A stretch of 56,049 bases of DNA from Verrucomicrobiia bacterium (GTDB lineage Bacteria > Verrucomicrobiota > Verrucomicrobiia > Verrucomicrobiales > DEV007). The DNA is taken from contig JAGROY010000147.1 in assembly GCA_020439995.1 (NCBI GenBank), positions 1 through 56,049 of the forward strand, read 5' to 3'. Position numbers and translations under genes: made by a program. Positions 17,643 through 27,400 of this stretch are shown here, one piece after another. The notes below the pieces were generated by a model. That model did not search any database, had not been told where the DNA came from, and was given only the letters and a program-made list of their open reading frames with translations. Every line of letters begins with the position of its first letter. Position 1 is the first letter of the stretch.

Positions 17643-18524
17643 CTAAAACCGCACTTTGAGGCCAAAATTGACGAATGCTGCCGCGTCGATGTCTTCGCTA
17701 AAACTCTCGGTGCTGCCATCAAGTTCAAGTTCCTGAAGGAACTGCATGCCGGCATCGACGAAGATCCAGGCGGGCGTGTCGCCGATCTGGTGATCGATGC
17801 CAATGCCTGTGCGAATGGCGCTGTGGTTCAGGTCAACCTGTCCTTCGCCGTCAGGATCCTGAATATTCCAACTGCCACCGCTCGGGTATGCATTTAGGGT
17901 CAGGAGCCATTTCCGCGAAGGGGCGTAGGCAATTTGAAAACGAGGAGCTGTCAGCGCGAGCGACCACTGTGGCGACGGCCGCCAGATGAGGCCCAGCGCC
18001 GGCAGGATTCGGTCTTCGCCAAGATCCTGCGAATAGTAGATGCCGCCTGCGACACTTAACTTTTCCGAAAACTGGTAGGAGGCCAAGCCGAGCGCGGTGA
18101 TGGTCAGGGCATCCGAGCCGATGTCTTCAAAGTCCGACATCACTCCCGGCTGAAGTCTCAGCCAGAACTTCCACGAACCGTGATCGATCCAAAGGTTCGC
18201 CGGAATTTCAAGCCGGTGAAGATCGAGTGATTGTGAGGAAAATACGGTATCCGTTTCATCGAAGTCGATCGAATTGAAGCGATAGCGAATTCCAGCCGTC
18301 AGCTTGAAATTGTCACGCATGATGACAGGAAGGTCTGCCGTGGTAGACAATTCATACATTCCAATATTCCCCCCACCATCGAAGTCCGCCGAGTCCGTCC
18401 ATGAACCGTAGGCGCTGGCGGCAGTATAATTTGGGATGAACGACTCCTCGGTCGATTCCTGCGCCCATACGGACGAAAGGCTGATGATCGCTGCGGCACT
18501 GGGCAGGAGATTTCGAAGTTTCAT
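17643..18524 (-). CDS. DUF6268-type outer-membrane beta-barrel protein
   Basis: The ATG at 18524 gives 293 residues opening with a signal peptide (MKLRNLLPSAAAIISLSSVWA) and mature start QESTEES; the longer frame to 18698 has no signal at its start. The mature part is a series of amphipathic strands with turns (LTAGIRYRFNS, WKFWLRLQPGVMSD, LSVAGGIYYSQDLG, WSLALTAPRFQIAY) and ends in NFGLKVRF, with the terminal Phe expected of BAM-inserted barrels. I associate it with DUF6268 proteins of Verrucomicrobia and Planctomycetes. Function is unknown. It converges on the broken DUF1501 gene, 12 bp apart, and diverges from rnhB across 160 bp. Confidence 0.78.
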   Translation of the reverse strand: MKLRNLLPSAAAIISLSSVWAQESTEESFIPNYTAASAYGSWTDSADFDGGGNIGMYELSTTADLPVIMRDNFKLTAGIRYRFNSIDFDETDTVFSSQSLDLHRLEIPANLWIDHGSWKFWLRLQPGVMSDFEDIGSDALTITALGLASYQFSEKLSVAGGIYYSQDLGEDRILPALGLIWRPSPQWSLALTAPRFQIAYAPSRKWLLTLNAYPSGGSWNIQDPDGEGQVDLNHSAIRTGIGIDHQIGDTPAWIFVDAGMQFLQELELDGSTESFSEDIDAAAFVNFGLKVRF

Positions 18525-18684
18525 ATTAGAGAATACGATCGGGCTTAGTAATAAGATGGAGTTAATGGGGATTACCGGGCCATGCAAGAGAAAGTGGCTG
18601 ACACTGGCGCAGGCCTGAACGAAATTCTGCCATCGGGCGTGCTTAGGCTTGCCTCGATTGGCTATTCCTCCAATAGTAGTTCGA

Positions 18685-19311
18685 ATGAGCCTCTGCACTC
18701 TTGAACTCGAAAACGCCCTCCGCGCCGAAGGAAAGGTGAGGATTGCGGGAGTCGATGAGGCCGGTCGCGGACCGCTTGCCGGTCCTGTTTTTGCCGCCGC
18801 CGTCTATCTGCCGATCGGTTTTGAGCATTCGCTGTTAAACGATTCGAAGAAGCTGAGCGCTCTGCGCAGGGATGCGATCTACGACGAACTGGCAGCCAAT
18901 CCTGACGTGATCATTTCGTCGGCGCGATCGTCGGTCGAGGAGATCGACACGCTCAATATTTTGCGGGCGACTCATCTGGCAATGAAGCGTGCCGTGCTTT
19001 CGCTGGAGTTGGAGCCCGATATTGCACTGATCGATGGCCTCGAAGTGCGTGGCTTTCCTTTCCCGCAAAAGGCTGTGGTGGGAGGGGATGGTCTGAGTCT
19101 TTCGATCGCCGCAGCCAGCATCGTGGCAAAGGTTGAGCGTGATCGCTACATGATCGAGAAGGCGAAGAAGTATCCCGGCTACGGATTCGAGAAGCACAAA
19201 GGTTACGGCACGCGACAGCACATGGAGGCGCTGCGCAGCCAGGGCCCGTGTCCACTCCATCGCAAGACCTTCGCACCAGTGGCGCAGCTCGTGTTTGACT
19301 TCGCCGACTGA
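18685..19311 (+). CDS. rnhB: Ribonuclease HII
   Basis: Starting at ATG 18685 gives 208 residues, the usual length for the family. The catalytic acidic residues are visible: Asp24 and Glu25 in AGVDEAGRGPLAGP, Asp117 in LIDGLEV and Asp135 in VVGGDGL. The strand SIAAASIVAKVERDR and the GYGFEKHKGYGT loop follow. The enzyme removes ribonucleotides from DNA and RNA primers from RNA:DNA hybrids in the cytosol, using Mg or Mn. An in-frame extension to 18649 adds only non-conserved residues. It converges on the M50 peptidase gene, whose stop lies 8 bp past the end of rnhB. Confidence 0.97.
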   Translation: MSLCTLELENALRAEGKVRIAGVDEAGRGPLAGPVFAAAVYLPIGFEHSLLNDSKKLSALRRDAIYDELAANPDVIISSARSSVEEIDTLNILRATHLAMKRAVLSLELEPDIALIDGLEVRGFPFPQKAVVGGDGLSLSIAAASIVAKVERDRYMIEKAKKYPGYGFEKHKGYGTRQHMEALRSQGPCPLHRKTFAPVAQLVFDFAD

Positions 19312-19319
19312 CCGCAGGT

Positions 19320-20462
19320 TTATCGGTTCGCGTTGAACTCCTCAGTTCCTCCAAACAACGCCGCGCGGGCAACGGGCAACATGGGGCAAAAGGGTGAAAG
19401 TCGTCGCGCTTCCTGCGTCCGCTTGATGCCGTCTTCGCGCCGGTTTTGTGAGGCATCGGCCAGTGCCAGGATGCAGAGTGCGGTGGCGCGGGTGTCAGTG
19501 TTCTGGCTCCGCTCCAGAACTTCCTCAAGAGTTGCCCGGCCGCGGTCGTAGAAACGCAGGCGAATCTGAGTCCAGGCGAGGTCGCAGGCGAACGTATTCA
19601 ACTTTGGGAAGAGAGCATGGGCTCGCTCCTGGCATTCCAGTGCATAGTCCAGCCCGGCTTTCGTTTGTGGGGCGAAGCTGGCAGCCTCAGTGAGGATCAG
19701 TGCCTGCTCCTGCGTGGTAAGTCCAGGGACTTGCAGAGCTTCGTCAGCCGTCTTGAGTGCCAGATCACTTTCATTGTCCCAGTGGTGAATGGATGCTTTG
19801 AGCAGCAGTGCTTTGGCGCCCTCGGTTTCTTGAAATGAGGGCGCAGCAGATTCGCCAGCCGCTTCTTCCGGTCGGAATGCTGCTCTGAGCTGGGCCTGAT
19901 ACCAGTGTGGGCGCGGATAGTTTTTCGACAGCACAGCCCTGAGCATGCTCATGCCATCATTGGCGACAGCTCCTCCAGAAAGGCTTCCGTAACGCGGCCA
20001 CAAATTGTAAAGCAAATCGATCCCCAACAGTACCACGGTAATGGCAAGCATTTGCGAGGTCAGCACGCTCCATGTGTCACCAAGGAAGCCAAAATTGCCC
20101 CACCGGTAGGCAGCTCCAGCGCATGCGAAAGTGAGTGCGGTAAAGACCGGGCCGCCGGCGCTCAGCAGGAACTCCTGTGTCTTCGTAACTGGCGCAGATT
20201 CTTTCACAGCCAGCACATAGCCTTCCGTGGGAAACAACCGCAGATGGACAAAATCGCCACCGATCTTCCCGCGCCAGAGCATTCGACCTTCTCCCACAGA
20301 GAACCCGACGATACGGAAGCCGCAGGCCTTGCCGAACAGCCAGTGGCCGAATTCGTGAATGAAAATCGAAAGGTAGATGGCGGCCACGATCATCAGGCCG
20401 CAAGCGATCCAGTAGATCGGGTTGTCAAAAAAGAGGGCATTGGCCGCAGCGGTGGATGGCAT
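19320..20462 (-). CDS. M50-family site-2-type membrane metalloprotease with a TPR-like tail
   Basis: A 380-residue membrane protein. The zinc motif HEFGH (His36-His40) lies in the first hydrophobic segment. SAGGPVFTALTFACAG is the reentrant/second core helix, and LLGIDLLYNLWPRYG supplies the downstream Asn/Asp-type ligand region of rhomboid-unlike S2P proteases. The last ~190 residues are soluble and made of helical pairs like TPRs (ALLLKASIHHWDNESDLALKTADEAL and similar). S2P proteases cut membrane-spanning substrates within the bilayer; here the substrate is unknown. It converges on rnhB. No PDZ domain of the RseP type is seen, so this is a different subgroup. Confidence 0.85.
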   Translation of the reverse strand: MPSTAAANALFFDNPIYWIACGLMIVAAIYLSIFIHEFGHWLFGKACGFRIVGFSVGEGRMLWRGKIGGDFVHLRLFPTEGYVLAVKESAPVTKTQEFLLSAGGPVFTALTFACAGAAYRWGNFGFLGDTWSVLTSQMLAITVVLLGIDLLYNLWPRYGSLSGGAVANDGMSMLRAVLSKNYPRPHWYQAQLRAAFRPEEAAGESAAPSFQETEGAKALLLKASIHHWDNESDLALKTADEALQVPGLTTQEQALILTEAASFAPQTKAGLDYALECQERAHALFPKLNTFACDLAWTQIRLRFYDRGRATLEEVLERSQNTDTRATALCILALADASQNRREDGIKRTQEARRLSPFCPMLPVARAALFGGTEEFNANR

Positions 20463-20629
20463 CGGTCAGAGTGTAGTCCGCTTCAGTAGTTGCTCAACTC
20501 TGGTGGCTAAGCGGGAAATTTGTTGGGAATATGTTGATTATTAAAAATTACTAACAATTCAACCAGAGAGGGGACGAGGGTGGGCCGGAGTTCTTGCGCC
20601 GGGGGAAGTTACGCCTTAAGCTTCCGTCT

Positions 20630-22270
20630 ATGGAAAGTAAGGTTGAGTATCACCGTCAGCGCATAAGCAGGGCTGGCGAAGGTCTGCTGTCAGCCTCGCT
20701 GTTGATGGTAGGAGTTCTGGTGTGTGTGTTAGGATATTCGGATGCCCAGGAAGTGAGTTCCTCAGCAAAGTTGCCCAGGCCCGCTCCTGTAATTCCTCTC
20801 GCCACGGATGTGAACAGTTTTACCAGCGTCAGTGTCAGCAAGCAATTCGTCGTCCACGGCAAGAGCCTGGCGCTGCGCAGTGCTTTTTCAAAATTTGCGG
20901 AATCCGTGAAGGGCGACTATCTCGACCTGCTTTACAGCACAGGGCGGGGCACGCATCCAGAGCGGATCGATCAGTGGAGAAATCAGATCGTCATTCAGAT
21001 CCGCGACGATGCGGCAGATCCGGTGCAGGGATCCGTGACCTCACGGATTCAGCGGCTGGCACCTGAGGGCTTTCGTCTCGAACTGACGGCGCGGATCGGG
21101 ACTGAAATGGACCGTGAAGAGCTGCGCGAGGAACTGATACGGTTGTTGTTGGCCGAGAGCATTCTTCGTGACCACAAGACGATCCGTACTGGCGGCCGGA
21201 CAGAGATTCTTCCCAACTGGCTGATGGCCGGTGTGACGGAAATCCTGCGCCAGAAAGTCCACGGTCGGCCTAGCGATTTGTACGAGAAGGTATTTACTTC
21301 CGGTAGTGTTTTATCAGTCGAGGAGATACTTACCACCGAGCCGAAGGGACTCGATTCCCTGTCGGAGAAGATTTTTGAACTTTCATCGGCCGGATTAATT
21401 CAGACATTGTTAGAGCAAGTGGCAGGTGCGAACCGCATGCGCTCGTTTGTTTCTGAACTAGCCGTCTTCACCGGCCCGCAGAAGGAACTGCTTCTGAAAC
21501 ACTTTCCGGGCCTACGGGCGTCCCGCAACAGCCTGTCAAAGTGGTGGGCGCTGCAAATGGCCACCATGTCAGAGCCGGGTGTGTTCGAGTGGATGACTGC
21601 AGAAGAGACGGAGATGGCGCTTAACGATGCCCTCATCGTCGAGTTCAAGGTACCTGTGGAATCCGAAGATGAGACTGCTGCGGCACTGATCGCTGATCCC
21701 AAGAAAAAGGGATCGCTGGGAGACCGAGTACGCAGATTGTTCGGTGGAGGGAGCGCCCGTGCTGTGGTTCCGGGTGCCGATGCCGATCCAGTTCTGGACG
21801 AGGCGAGTGAACCGGTTTTGCCCGAAGAACCTGCGAAGGATCCGGAGATGCAGACGGTGACCTGCAGAATTGAAGATGTCGCACTTTATCTGAAACAAAA
21901 GAATCTCAGTGAGATTCTTTTGCGTGAGCAGGCTGACCTGGCGCGCATCAGTTCGCGGGCTCATCCACTTTACCGCGCCGTCATCCAGTCGTATCAGGCG
22001 ACGATCGGCAGCCTGAATGCTGAAACGGATATCGGCGAGGCTGAGACAAAATTTGCCGAACTCATTGCCCGGCGAACGACGATCCAGCGTCAGGCGGAGG
22101 CGATCACCGACCATCTGAACTGGTACGAAGCGACTCAATTGAACCAGACCAGTGGCAAGTTTGACCGGTTCTTCGAAGCCCGTGATGCGATTGAAAACGA
22201 TGTGCGCAGGAGGCGCAGCGACCCGATTTCCAAGTATCTGGATGCACTGCAGCGCGAATTCCGCCAGTGA
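20630..22270 (+). CDS. Exported protein with a degenerate peptidase-MA-like core
   Basis: ATG 20630 is preferred over the TTG at 20594. The result is a 546-residue protein with a membrane or signal segment at about 18-38 (LLSASLLMVGVLVCVLGYSDA). The centre reads like a gluzincin peptidase-MA fold (helix of the ELIRLLLAESIL type, then LPNWLMAGVTEILRQ, which in active relatives is the segment after HExxH), but no HExxH is present. An acidic low-complexity linker lies near 370-415. The last ~110 residues are helical and Arg/Glu-rich. I do not recognise a named family. It is followed closely by a 61-residue membrane protein and a Minf_1886-type protein, so the three probably share an mRNA. Confidence 0.75.
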   Translation: MESKVEYHRQRISRAGEGLLSASLLMVGVLVCVLGYSDAQEVSSSAKLPRPAPVIPLATDVNSFTSVSVSKQFVVHGKSLALRSAFSKFAESVKGDYLDLLYSTGRGTHPERIDQWRNQIVIQIRDDAADPVQGSVTSRIQRLAPEGFRLELTARIGTEMDREELREELIRLLLAESILRDHKTIRTGGRTEILPNWLMAGVTEILRQKVHGRPSDLYEKVFTSGSVLSVEEILTTEPKGLDSLSEKIFELSSAGLIQTLLEQVAGANRMRSFVSELAVFTGPQKELLLKHFPGLRASRNSLSKWWALQMATMSEPGVFEWMTAEETEMALNDALIVEFKVPVESEDETAAALIADPKKKGSLGDRVRRLFGGGSARAVVPGADADPVLDEASEPVLPEEPAKDPEMQTVTCRIEDVALYLKQKNLSEILLREQADLARISSRAHPLYRAVIQSYQATIGSLNAETDIGEAETKFAELIARRTTIQRQAEAITDHLNWYEATQLNQTSGKFDRFFEARDAIENDVRRRRSDPISKYLDALQREFRQ

Positions 22271-22305
22271 AGGGCGGCTGGACTCATTTTATTCCCCGGT
22301 GACTG

Positions 22306-22491
22306 ATGCGACACTTGACAGTGCAGGAACGCACACTGATTTTCTCGGTTCTGGCGATTTTGGTGGTTGGTGCTTGCGTGAAGCACTTTCGGCAAGCGAA
22401 GGTGACGCCTCCACCTCCGGAGTTACAGGTGCCGGTCGAGACTGGCTTTGTGACGTTGCCATCCATCAATGATCTGGAAGACGATGACTGA
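22306..22491 (+). CDS. Small single-span membrane protein
   Basis: A 61-residue protein with one membrane helix near the N terminus (TLIFSVLAILVVGACVKHF), then a Pro-rich linker (PPPPELQ) and an acidic end (DLEDDD). It is 35 bp after the exported gene and 7 bp before the Minf_1886-type gene, which supports real translation. No family is recognised. A small partner or anchor for one of the two neighbours is only a guess. Confidence 0.65.
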   Translation: MRHLTVQERTLIFSVLAILVVGACVKHFRQAKVTPPPPELQVPVETGFVTLPSINDLEDDD

Positions 22492-22498
22492 CTAACAC

Positions 22499-22912
22499 AT
22501 GCAAAAGTTTAGCTTTGACGATGCCGTGGAAAAAATCACGGGACAGGACGATCGCTACTCAGCGGGTGGCTACAACTTTTTGCGCGAAGCGCTGGACTTC
22601 ACCATTTCAACACTCGGTGCCGCGCGTCACGATCCGAAAGCGAAAGGGCACGTGGATGGCAGCCAGCTGCTCGATGGATTCCGAAGGCTGGCGCTTGAGC
22701 GCTTTGGCCCCATGGCGGTGACGGTGCTGAACGAATGGGGCATCCGTTGCACGGGAGATGTCGGCGAGATGGTCTTCAATTTGATTGATGCCGAAGTATT
22801 TGGTAAAACCGATTCGGACACCCGCGAGGACTTTGTGGGTGTTTATGATTTCCACGAGGCATTTGAGCAGCCGTTTCTTCCGAGACAGCAGGCTCGCGGA
22901 CCATCACAATAA
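22499..22912 (+). CDS. Minf_1886-type conserved protein of Verrucomicrobia and Planctomycetes
   Basis: A 137-residue soluble protein matching my memory of the Minf_1886 / TIGR04138 family: SFDDAVEKITGQDDRYSAGGYNFLREAL, a conserved His-Val turn (GHVDGSQLLDG), the helix LALERFGPMAVTVLNEWG, then GDVGEMVFNLIDAEV and a DFVGVYDFHEAF ending. The family is short, alpha-helical and of unknown function, and is largely restricted to these phyla, so it is a useful lineage marker. It ends the three-gene operon from 20630 and converges on the DUF1501 gene, 33 bp away. Confidence 0.85.
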   Translation: MQKFSFDDAVEKITGQDDRYSAGGYNFLREALDFTISTLGAARHDPKAKGHVDGSQLLDGFRRLALERFGPMAVTVLNEWGIRCTGDVGEMVFNLIDAEVFGKTDSDTREDFVGVYDFHEAFEQPFLPRQQARGPSQ

Positions 22913-22945
22913 CACAATGCCAAGCAGCCTGCCGCGCGGATTCCG

Positions 22946-24403
22946 TCAGGTGACGATTCCAATGGGAGATGTCACTGTTGCCGGATCGTAGAACGATTTC
23001 AGATTGGGCAAAACACTGTCCATCGATGTCGGTGTCACACCGAACCAGGTAAGAAGCTCACCGAAGAATTCGTCAGTGGAGGTGGTGGGCAGGATGCGTC
23101 CGCCGCGCCCAACGTCACCCGGCCCGTCGATCGCCAGTGACGGGTAGCCGGAAGGGCGCATTTGGGTGCTGAGCACCTTTCCTCCGTCTACCGGCGTGCC
23201 GAACACCATCTGATTGCCGCCCCACGCGTGATCCGTTCCTCGGCCGTTCGAGCGAAGTGTCCGGCCGAAGTCCGAACAAGTGAATGAAATCACATCTTTG
23301 TCGACGCCCAGTTCCTCAAGTGCCAGCTGGAATCCAGCCAGAGCGGGAGCCAGTTCACGAAGCATGGCATCCTGCGTGGCCAAGAGTTCCGAGTGGTGAT
23401 CCCAGCCACCAAGTCGTACGAAGAATGTCTGGCGGCGCAGTCCAAGTGCATCCCGGATGGCAATGGTTTGCGCCACTGCTCTCAGGTTCTGGCCCAGCGC
23501 AGTGCCTGGCAGGCTCGCGCTCACGCTTGGCGCACTGGCGAAGGCGCTGCCGAAGAACTCGGCCGACTCGACGCTGTCCCTGGTGAGGCCGGCGATGCTC
23601 TGTTCGAACAGGTTCGCGTATTCGCCTTCGATCAGGCTGCGAAGCGCTTGGTTTTTGATCGCAAGCGTTCCGTTTTCCTGACCTGCTCCGGTGAAGTTCA
23701 GGGCCCCCTGCGGTGTAACCACGAACTGCGACGTAGTCTGGCCGGTTTGGAAAACATTGTTGCCGCTGTAAGAAATGTTCATCGACGTTTTTCCAGTGTT
23801 CAGTGTCGAATGCAGAACGTCAGCAGCGCGTCCTGCCCAACCGGTCAATTGCGCCAATCCCTGAGGCACGGAGGTTTGCCATTGCTCGACTTGGTCTTTG
23901 TGCGAGAACAGCGCCTTTGGGACGGGAACCCGATTTGCCAGGTAGTCGGCCAGTGATGTAGGTTGGACCAGCGTACCGATATTCGCGACGAACGACAGAC
24001 GCCGTTTTCCTGCGAAGGATCCTGTGCCATTGAACATGTCAGCGATCTGCGTGGCCGCGCCGTGCAGGGAATACGTTTGTCCGTCACCACCGCCGGCCTG
24101 ATCGAGATTGATCAACTGCCCAGGTGTGAGTGCGAGATTGCTGCGGGTGGTGCGATACTGTTCGTATTCTTCCGCGCCTCTCGGAACCAGGAGGTTGAAT
24201 GAATCAATGCCTCCGTCGAGGAAGATGCACACCAGTGACTTGCAGTCGTTGCCGCCGTCCAGATCTGCAGCGGCGGCATTGTTGGCCATCCTGAGATTGA
24301 GCAGCGTTGACAGGATCGATGCGGATCCAAGTGCCGCGCAGCTGGCTTCTCCCAGGAATCTGCGGCGGCTGAGAGGATGCTGGTTTTCGCTATGTGTTGC
24401 CAT
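22946..24403 (-). CDS. DUF1501 secreted protein, partner of the DUF1800 gene
   Basis: A 485-residue protein with a Tat signal (SRRRFLGEASCAALG) followed by the DUF1501 alkaline-phosphatase-like fold: KSLVCIFLDGGIDSFNLLVP near the N terminus, FVRLGGWDHHSELL in the middle, ISFTCSDFGRTLRSNGRGTDHAWGG and a C-terminal ELLTWFGV. It lies 44 bp downstream of the giant DUF1800 gene on the same strand. DUF1800-DUF1501 tandems are very common in Verrucomicrobia, Planctomycetes and other Gram-negatives, and the two products probably act together outside the cytoplasm. The biochemical role is not established. This protein is a different subtype from the broken DUF1501 at 16186. Confidence 0.92.
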   Translation of the reverse strand: MATHSENQHPLSRRRFLGEASCAALGSASILSTLLNLRMANNAAAADLDGGNDCKSLVCIFLDGGIDSFNLLVPRGAEEYEQYRTTRSNLALTPGQLINLDQAGGGDGQTYSLHGAATQIADMFNGTGSFAGKRRLSFVANIGTLVQPTSLADYLANRVPVPKALFSHKDQVEQWQTSVPQGLAQLTGWAGRAADVLHSTLNTGKTSMNISYSGNNVFQTGQTTSQFVVTPQGALNFTGAGQENGTLAIKNQALRSLIEGEYANLFEQSIAGLTRDSVESAEFFGSAFASAPSVSASLPGTALGQNLRAVAQTIAIRDALGLRRQTFFVRLGGWDHHSELLATQDAMLRELAPALAGFQLALEELGVDKDVISFTCSDFGRTLRSNGRGTDHAWGGNQMVFGTPVDGGKVLSTQMRPSGYPSLAIDGPGDVGRGGRILPTTSTDEFFGELLTWFGVTPTSMDSVLPNLKSFYDPATVTSPIGIVT

Positions 24404-24447
24404 GCTTTAGTCAGTAGGAGATGCGGAAATTTTTTTGAGTGAGAATA

Positions 24448-27400
24448 TCAACGCTGAACCGAAGCCTCGGGACACATCAGTGTCAGGTAGGCGGCCATCA
24501 CGGTGCGAAGTTCCGGGTCGGTGGGCGGGATCTGATTTACTGCTGCCATGATTGCGGAACGTGTCCGGGCGCTCATTCGGCCGCTGCAGAAGATGAGATT
24601 GAAATGGTCTGCAAGGGATTCCGCGTTGCCGGCCAGAGGCAACACTTCGGAGTAGTCGAGCGGCAGATACTCTTGATCGGATCGGGCGATATCTGTTTGG
24701 AGTCCCTGATTCAGGAAGTTCCAAAAGTAGTTGGGCAAAGCCACGGATGAATGCGCATCCGTGATCTGGAAAGTTGGCCCCACCAGGTTTGCATCGCGCA
24801 GCGGACCGGGTGCCTGGTAGTCTGGGCGATAGAAATTGAACACTGAAAATGAAAATGTCGGCACCTGGCGGCCTGCGTCACCGAACTCGTCAGTGAGATA
24901 CCATCCCAGCTTCTCGTGTCTGCCCAGATTGAATGCGCGGGCTGCCGCAGTGAGGCGGAGGACGGGTTCCTTTAGTTTTCCATATTTCACGTCGGCAATG
25001 CTGAAGACCGGGCTCCGTGCTTCGTCATCGAGGAGGATGGCGCGTATGACTGCGGCTAAGTCTCCGCGGGCTCCGTTGCCATTGTCGACGAATACGTTCT
25101 GCACACGCTCGATATATTGCGGCGACGGATTGGCGGTGATCAGGAATTGAATGAGCTGCCTGCTGATGAATGGTGGAGTGTTAGGATGCTGCACGAGCGC
25201 CTTCACTGCATCGCGAATGTCCAGAAGTGCACTCGCCGTGGACGGTTCGCGGGCAGGAATGGATACCAGCGGCCTGCCGGGCAGGTTGCGGTCAGGGAAG
25301 AGTGTCTTTGTTCCGAAATCATGGCGCTCGTAGTGAAGCTCCATCGGTTTAAGAAAATGAAAATCGTGGTCGCCGCCGTCGCCCCATGGCCGGTCTGCAT
25401 ACCAGAGTCCGGTCATGACGCGGGCGAGTTCAGTGATCGATTCATTGGAATACGAAGGGATGGGCTCCCCGGCCTCATCCAGTATTCGGCTGCCATCAGG
25501 GTTCAGCTCCCACAAGCCGATGGAGAACAGTTGCATCACTTCGCGGGCAAAGTTCTCATCTGGAAACTGATTGACTGCGGGGTCGGCTTTTTGATTGCCC
25601 ACATGGCTGAGGTACAGTCCCATCACTGGATGGAGAGCGATCTCCAGCAGCATGTCCTCGTAGCTGCCAAATGCGTTCCGCACCAGAATGTCATAAAAAT
25701 TGCAGGTTCCCTGGGGGACGCGGGTCAAGCGGTTGTCCTGCCGGGAGATGACGAAGATCTGGCTCATGGCAAAGGCAACGCGCTGCCGCAGTTGATCGCT
25801 GGCCTGTGTGGCCGCACGCATGAACGGGATCGTGGCATTGTTGCCTTCGAGCCCGAAGATGCTTTTATTGTAGAACGGTTCTTCCCTTAGCCCGAATAAA
25901 AAATCCTGCCACAAAGCGGCGATCACCGGCTCATGGAGAGTGGTGGGTTGGTTAGTGATCTGATCATCTATCCAGCCAGCGATGCCAAGTGTCCGCACTC
26001 GCTCGATCTCATCCGTAGTGGTGCCGAACGTCGCCTGCTCAAGGAGGCGTGCAGCTTGCGTTGGCGTCGTCAGTGCGCCTAGATTGCTTGGATGTTCGGT
26101 GGTTCCTGAGCCATTGCCCATTCGATCAAGGAATGACAGATAGTCGCCAGACAGGATGGTGTTTGCTCCGGTTTCCTGCTGGCGCACGCTGTTGGCAGAA
26201 AGTGGATCGGTGCCGAGCAGGGCTTCGAATTCATCGGAAATCCCATCCGCATCGGTGTCAGTGGGGCCGTCACCATTGCCACCGGCACCTGCAGTCACCT
26301 CGACTGAAAAGTAGAGAGCTGCCTGGCCATCGGTGGCAGCATCTGCCAGGGTAAAGGAAAGTGGGCCGGCAGTGTCTACCGACAGCGTGGTGAACGCGGC
26401 CCAATCCTGCAGATTCTGGCTGGTCATCACCGCATAGCTAGCACCTGGAACGGCATTCCACAGTAGCGCCGGGCCATCGGGTTGCTCAAGGAGCTGGATG
26501 CCGACCGGGAAATGGGTGATCGCGCCTGATGCCGGGTCAAATGGATCGGTGCCTTGAGCCAGTTCGTCTGCATTGCTGATTGAATCCCCGTCTTCATCGC
26601 CTGCGCCACTGAGTGAAAAAGTACCCACGCTGGATTCCCACAAGTCATCCAGCCCATTTCCGTTGAGATCGGTGGGGATCGGTGGCAGCGCGAAGTTACT
26701 GAACAGTGGAGCGGAGGCTGCGTCGGTCGGGTCGTAGCCCCGTTGCAACTCATAGAGATCGTTCCAGCCGTCGTTGTCAGAATCGCTTTCGGCAGGATTC
26801 GATCCGATCAGTGCCTCGGTGATGTTTAAGATTCCATCGGCATCGCGATCGAGTTGTGCGTCCGTCGCCAGATCAGGGTTGAAGCCGAACGTGGTTTCGA
26901 ATGTGTCGGACATGCCATCGTTGTCGCGGTCTGGTTCTCCGATGGATTCCAGAGATTTCACCAGGGTAACTCCGAGACGCTGGGTAAGGCTTGCTGCTTC
27001 GGGTTCCGAATGTCTTGAGATCCAGACGCCAGAGCCATCGAGAATCGATGCGCTTGCAATCCAGTTTCGTGAGGTGCGGGACATCACGAGTTCATTGCGA
27101 TCCTGATTCCAAACTTTCAATGCGCCCGCCCACTCGGACGGCCCGCCACAAGGGCTCCACTTCAGATCAATGATCAATCGATCCGATGAATCCTGCGATC
27201 CATAGCCCGACAATCCCAGCTGCCGGTTCAAATCGGCAGGGCTAAACCGTTGATCCAGCGAAAAGCTGTTGTTTCCGGAACCTGTGAGGATGTTCGCATC
27301 GTTTGCCGCAAACAGGCTGTAGTCACCACGGACATAGCGGAGGCCGAGCCATGCATCGCGCAAATTCGACTCCGTGACATTGACTGCCGAGACCTCCCAG

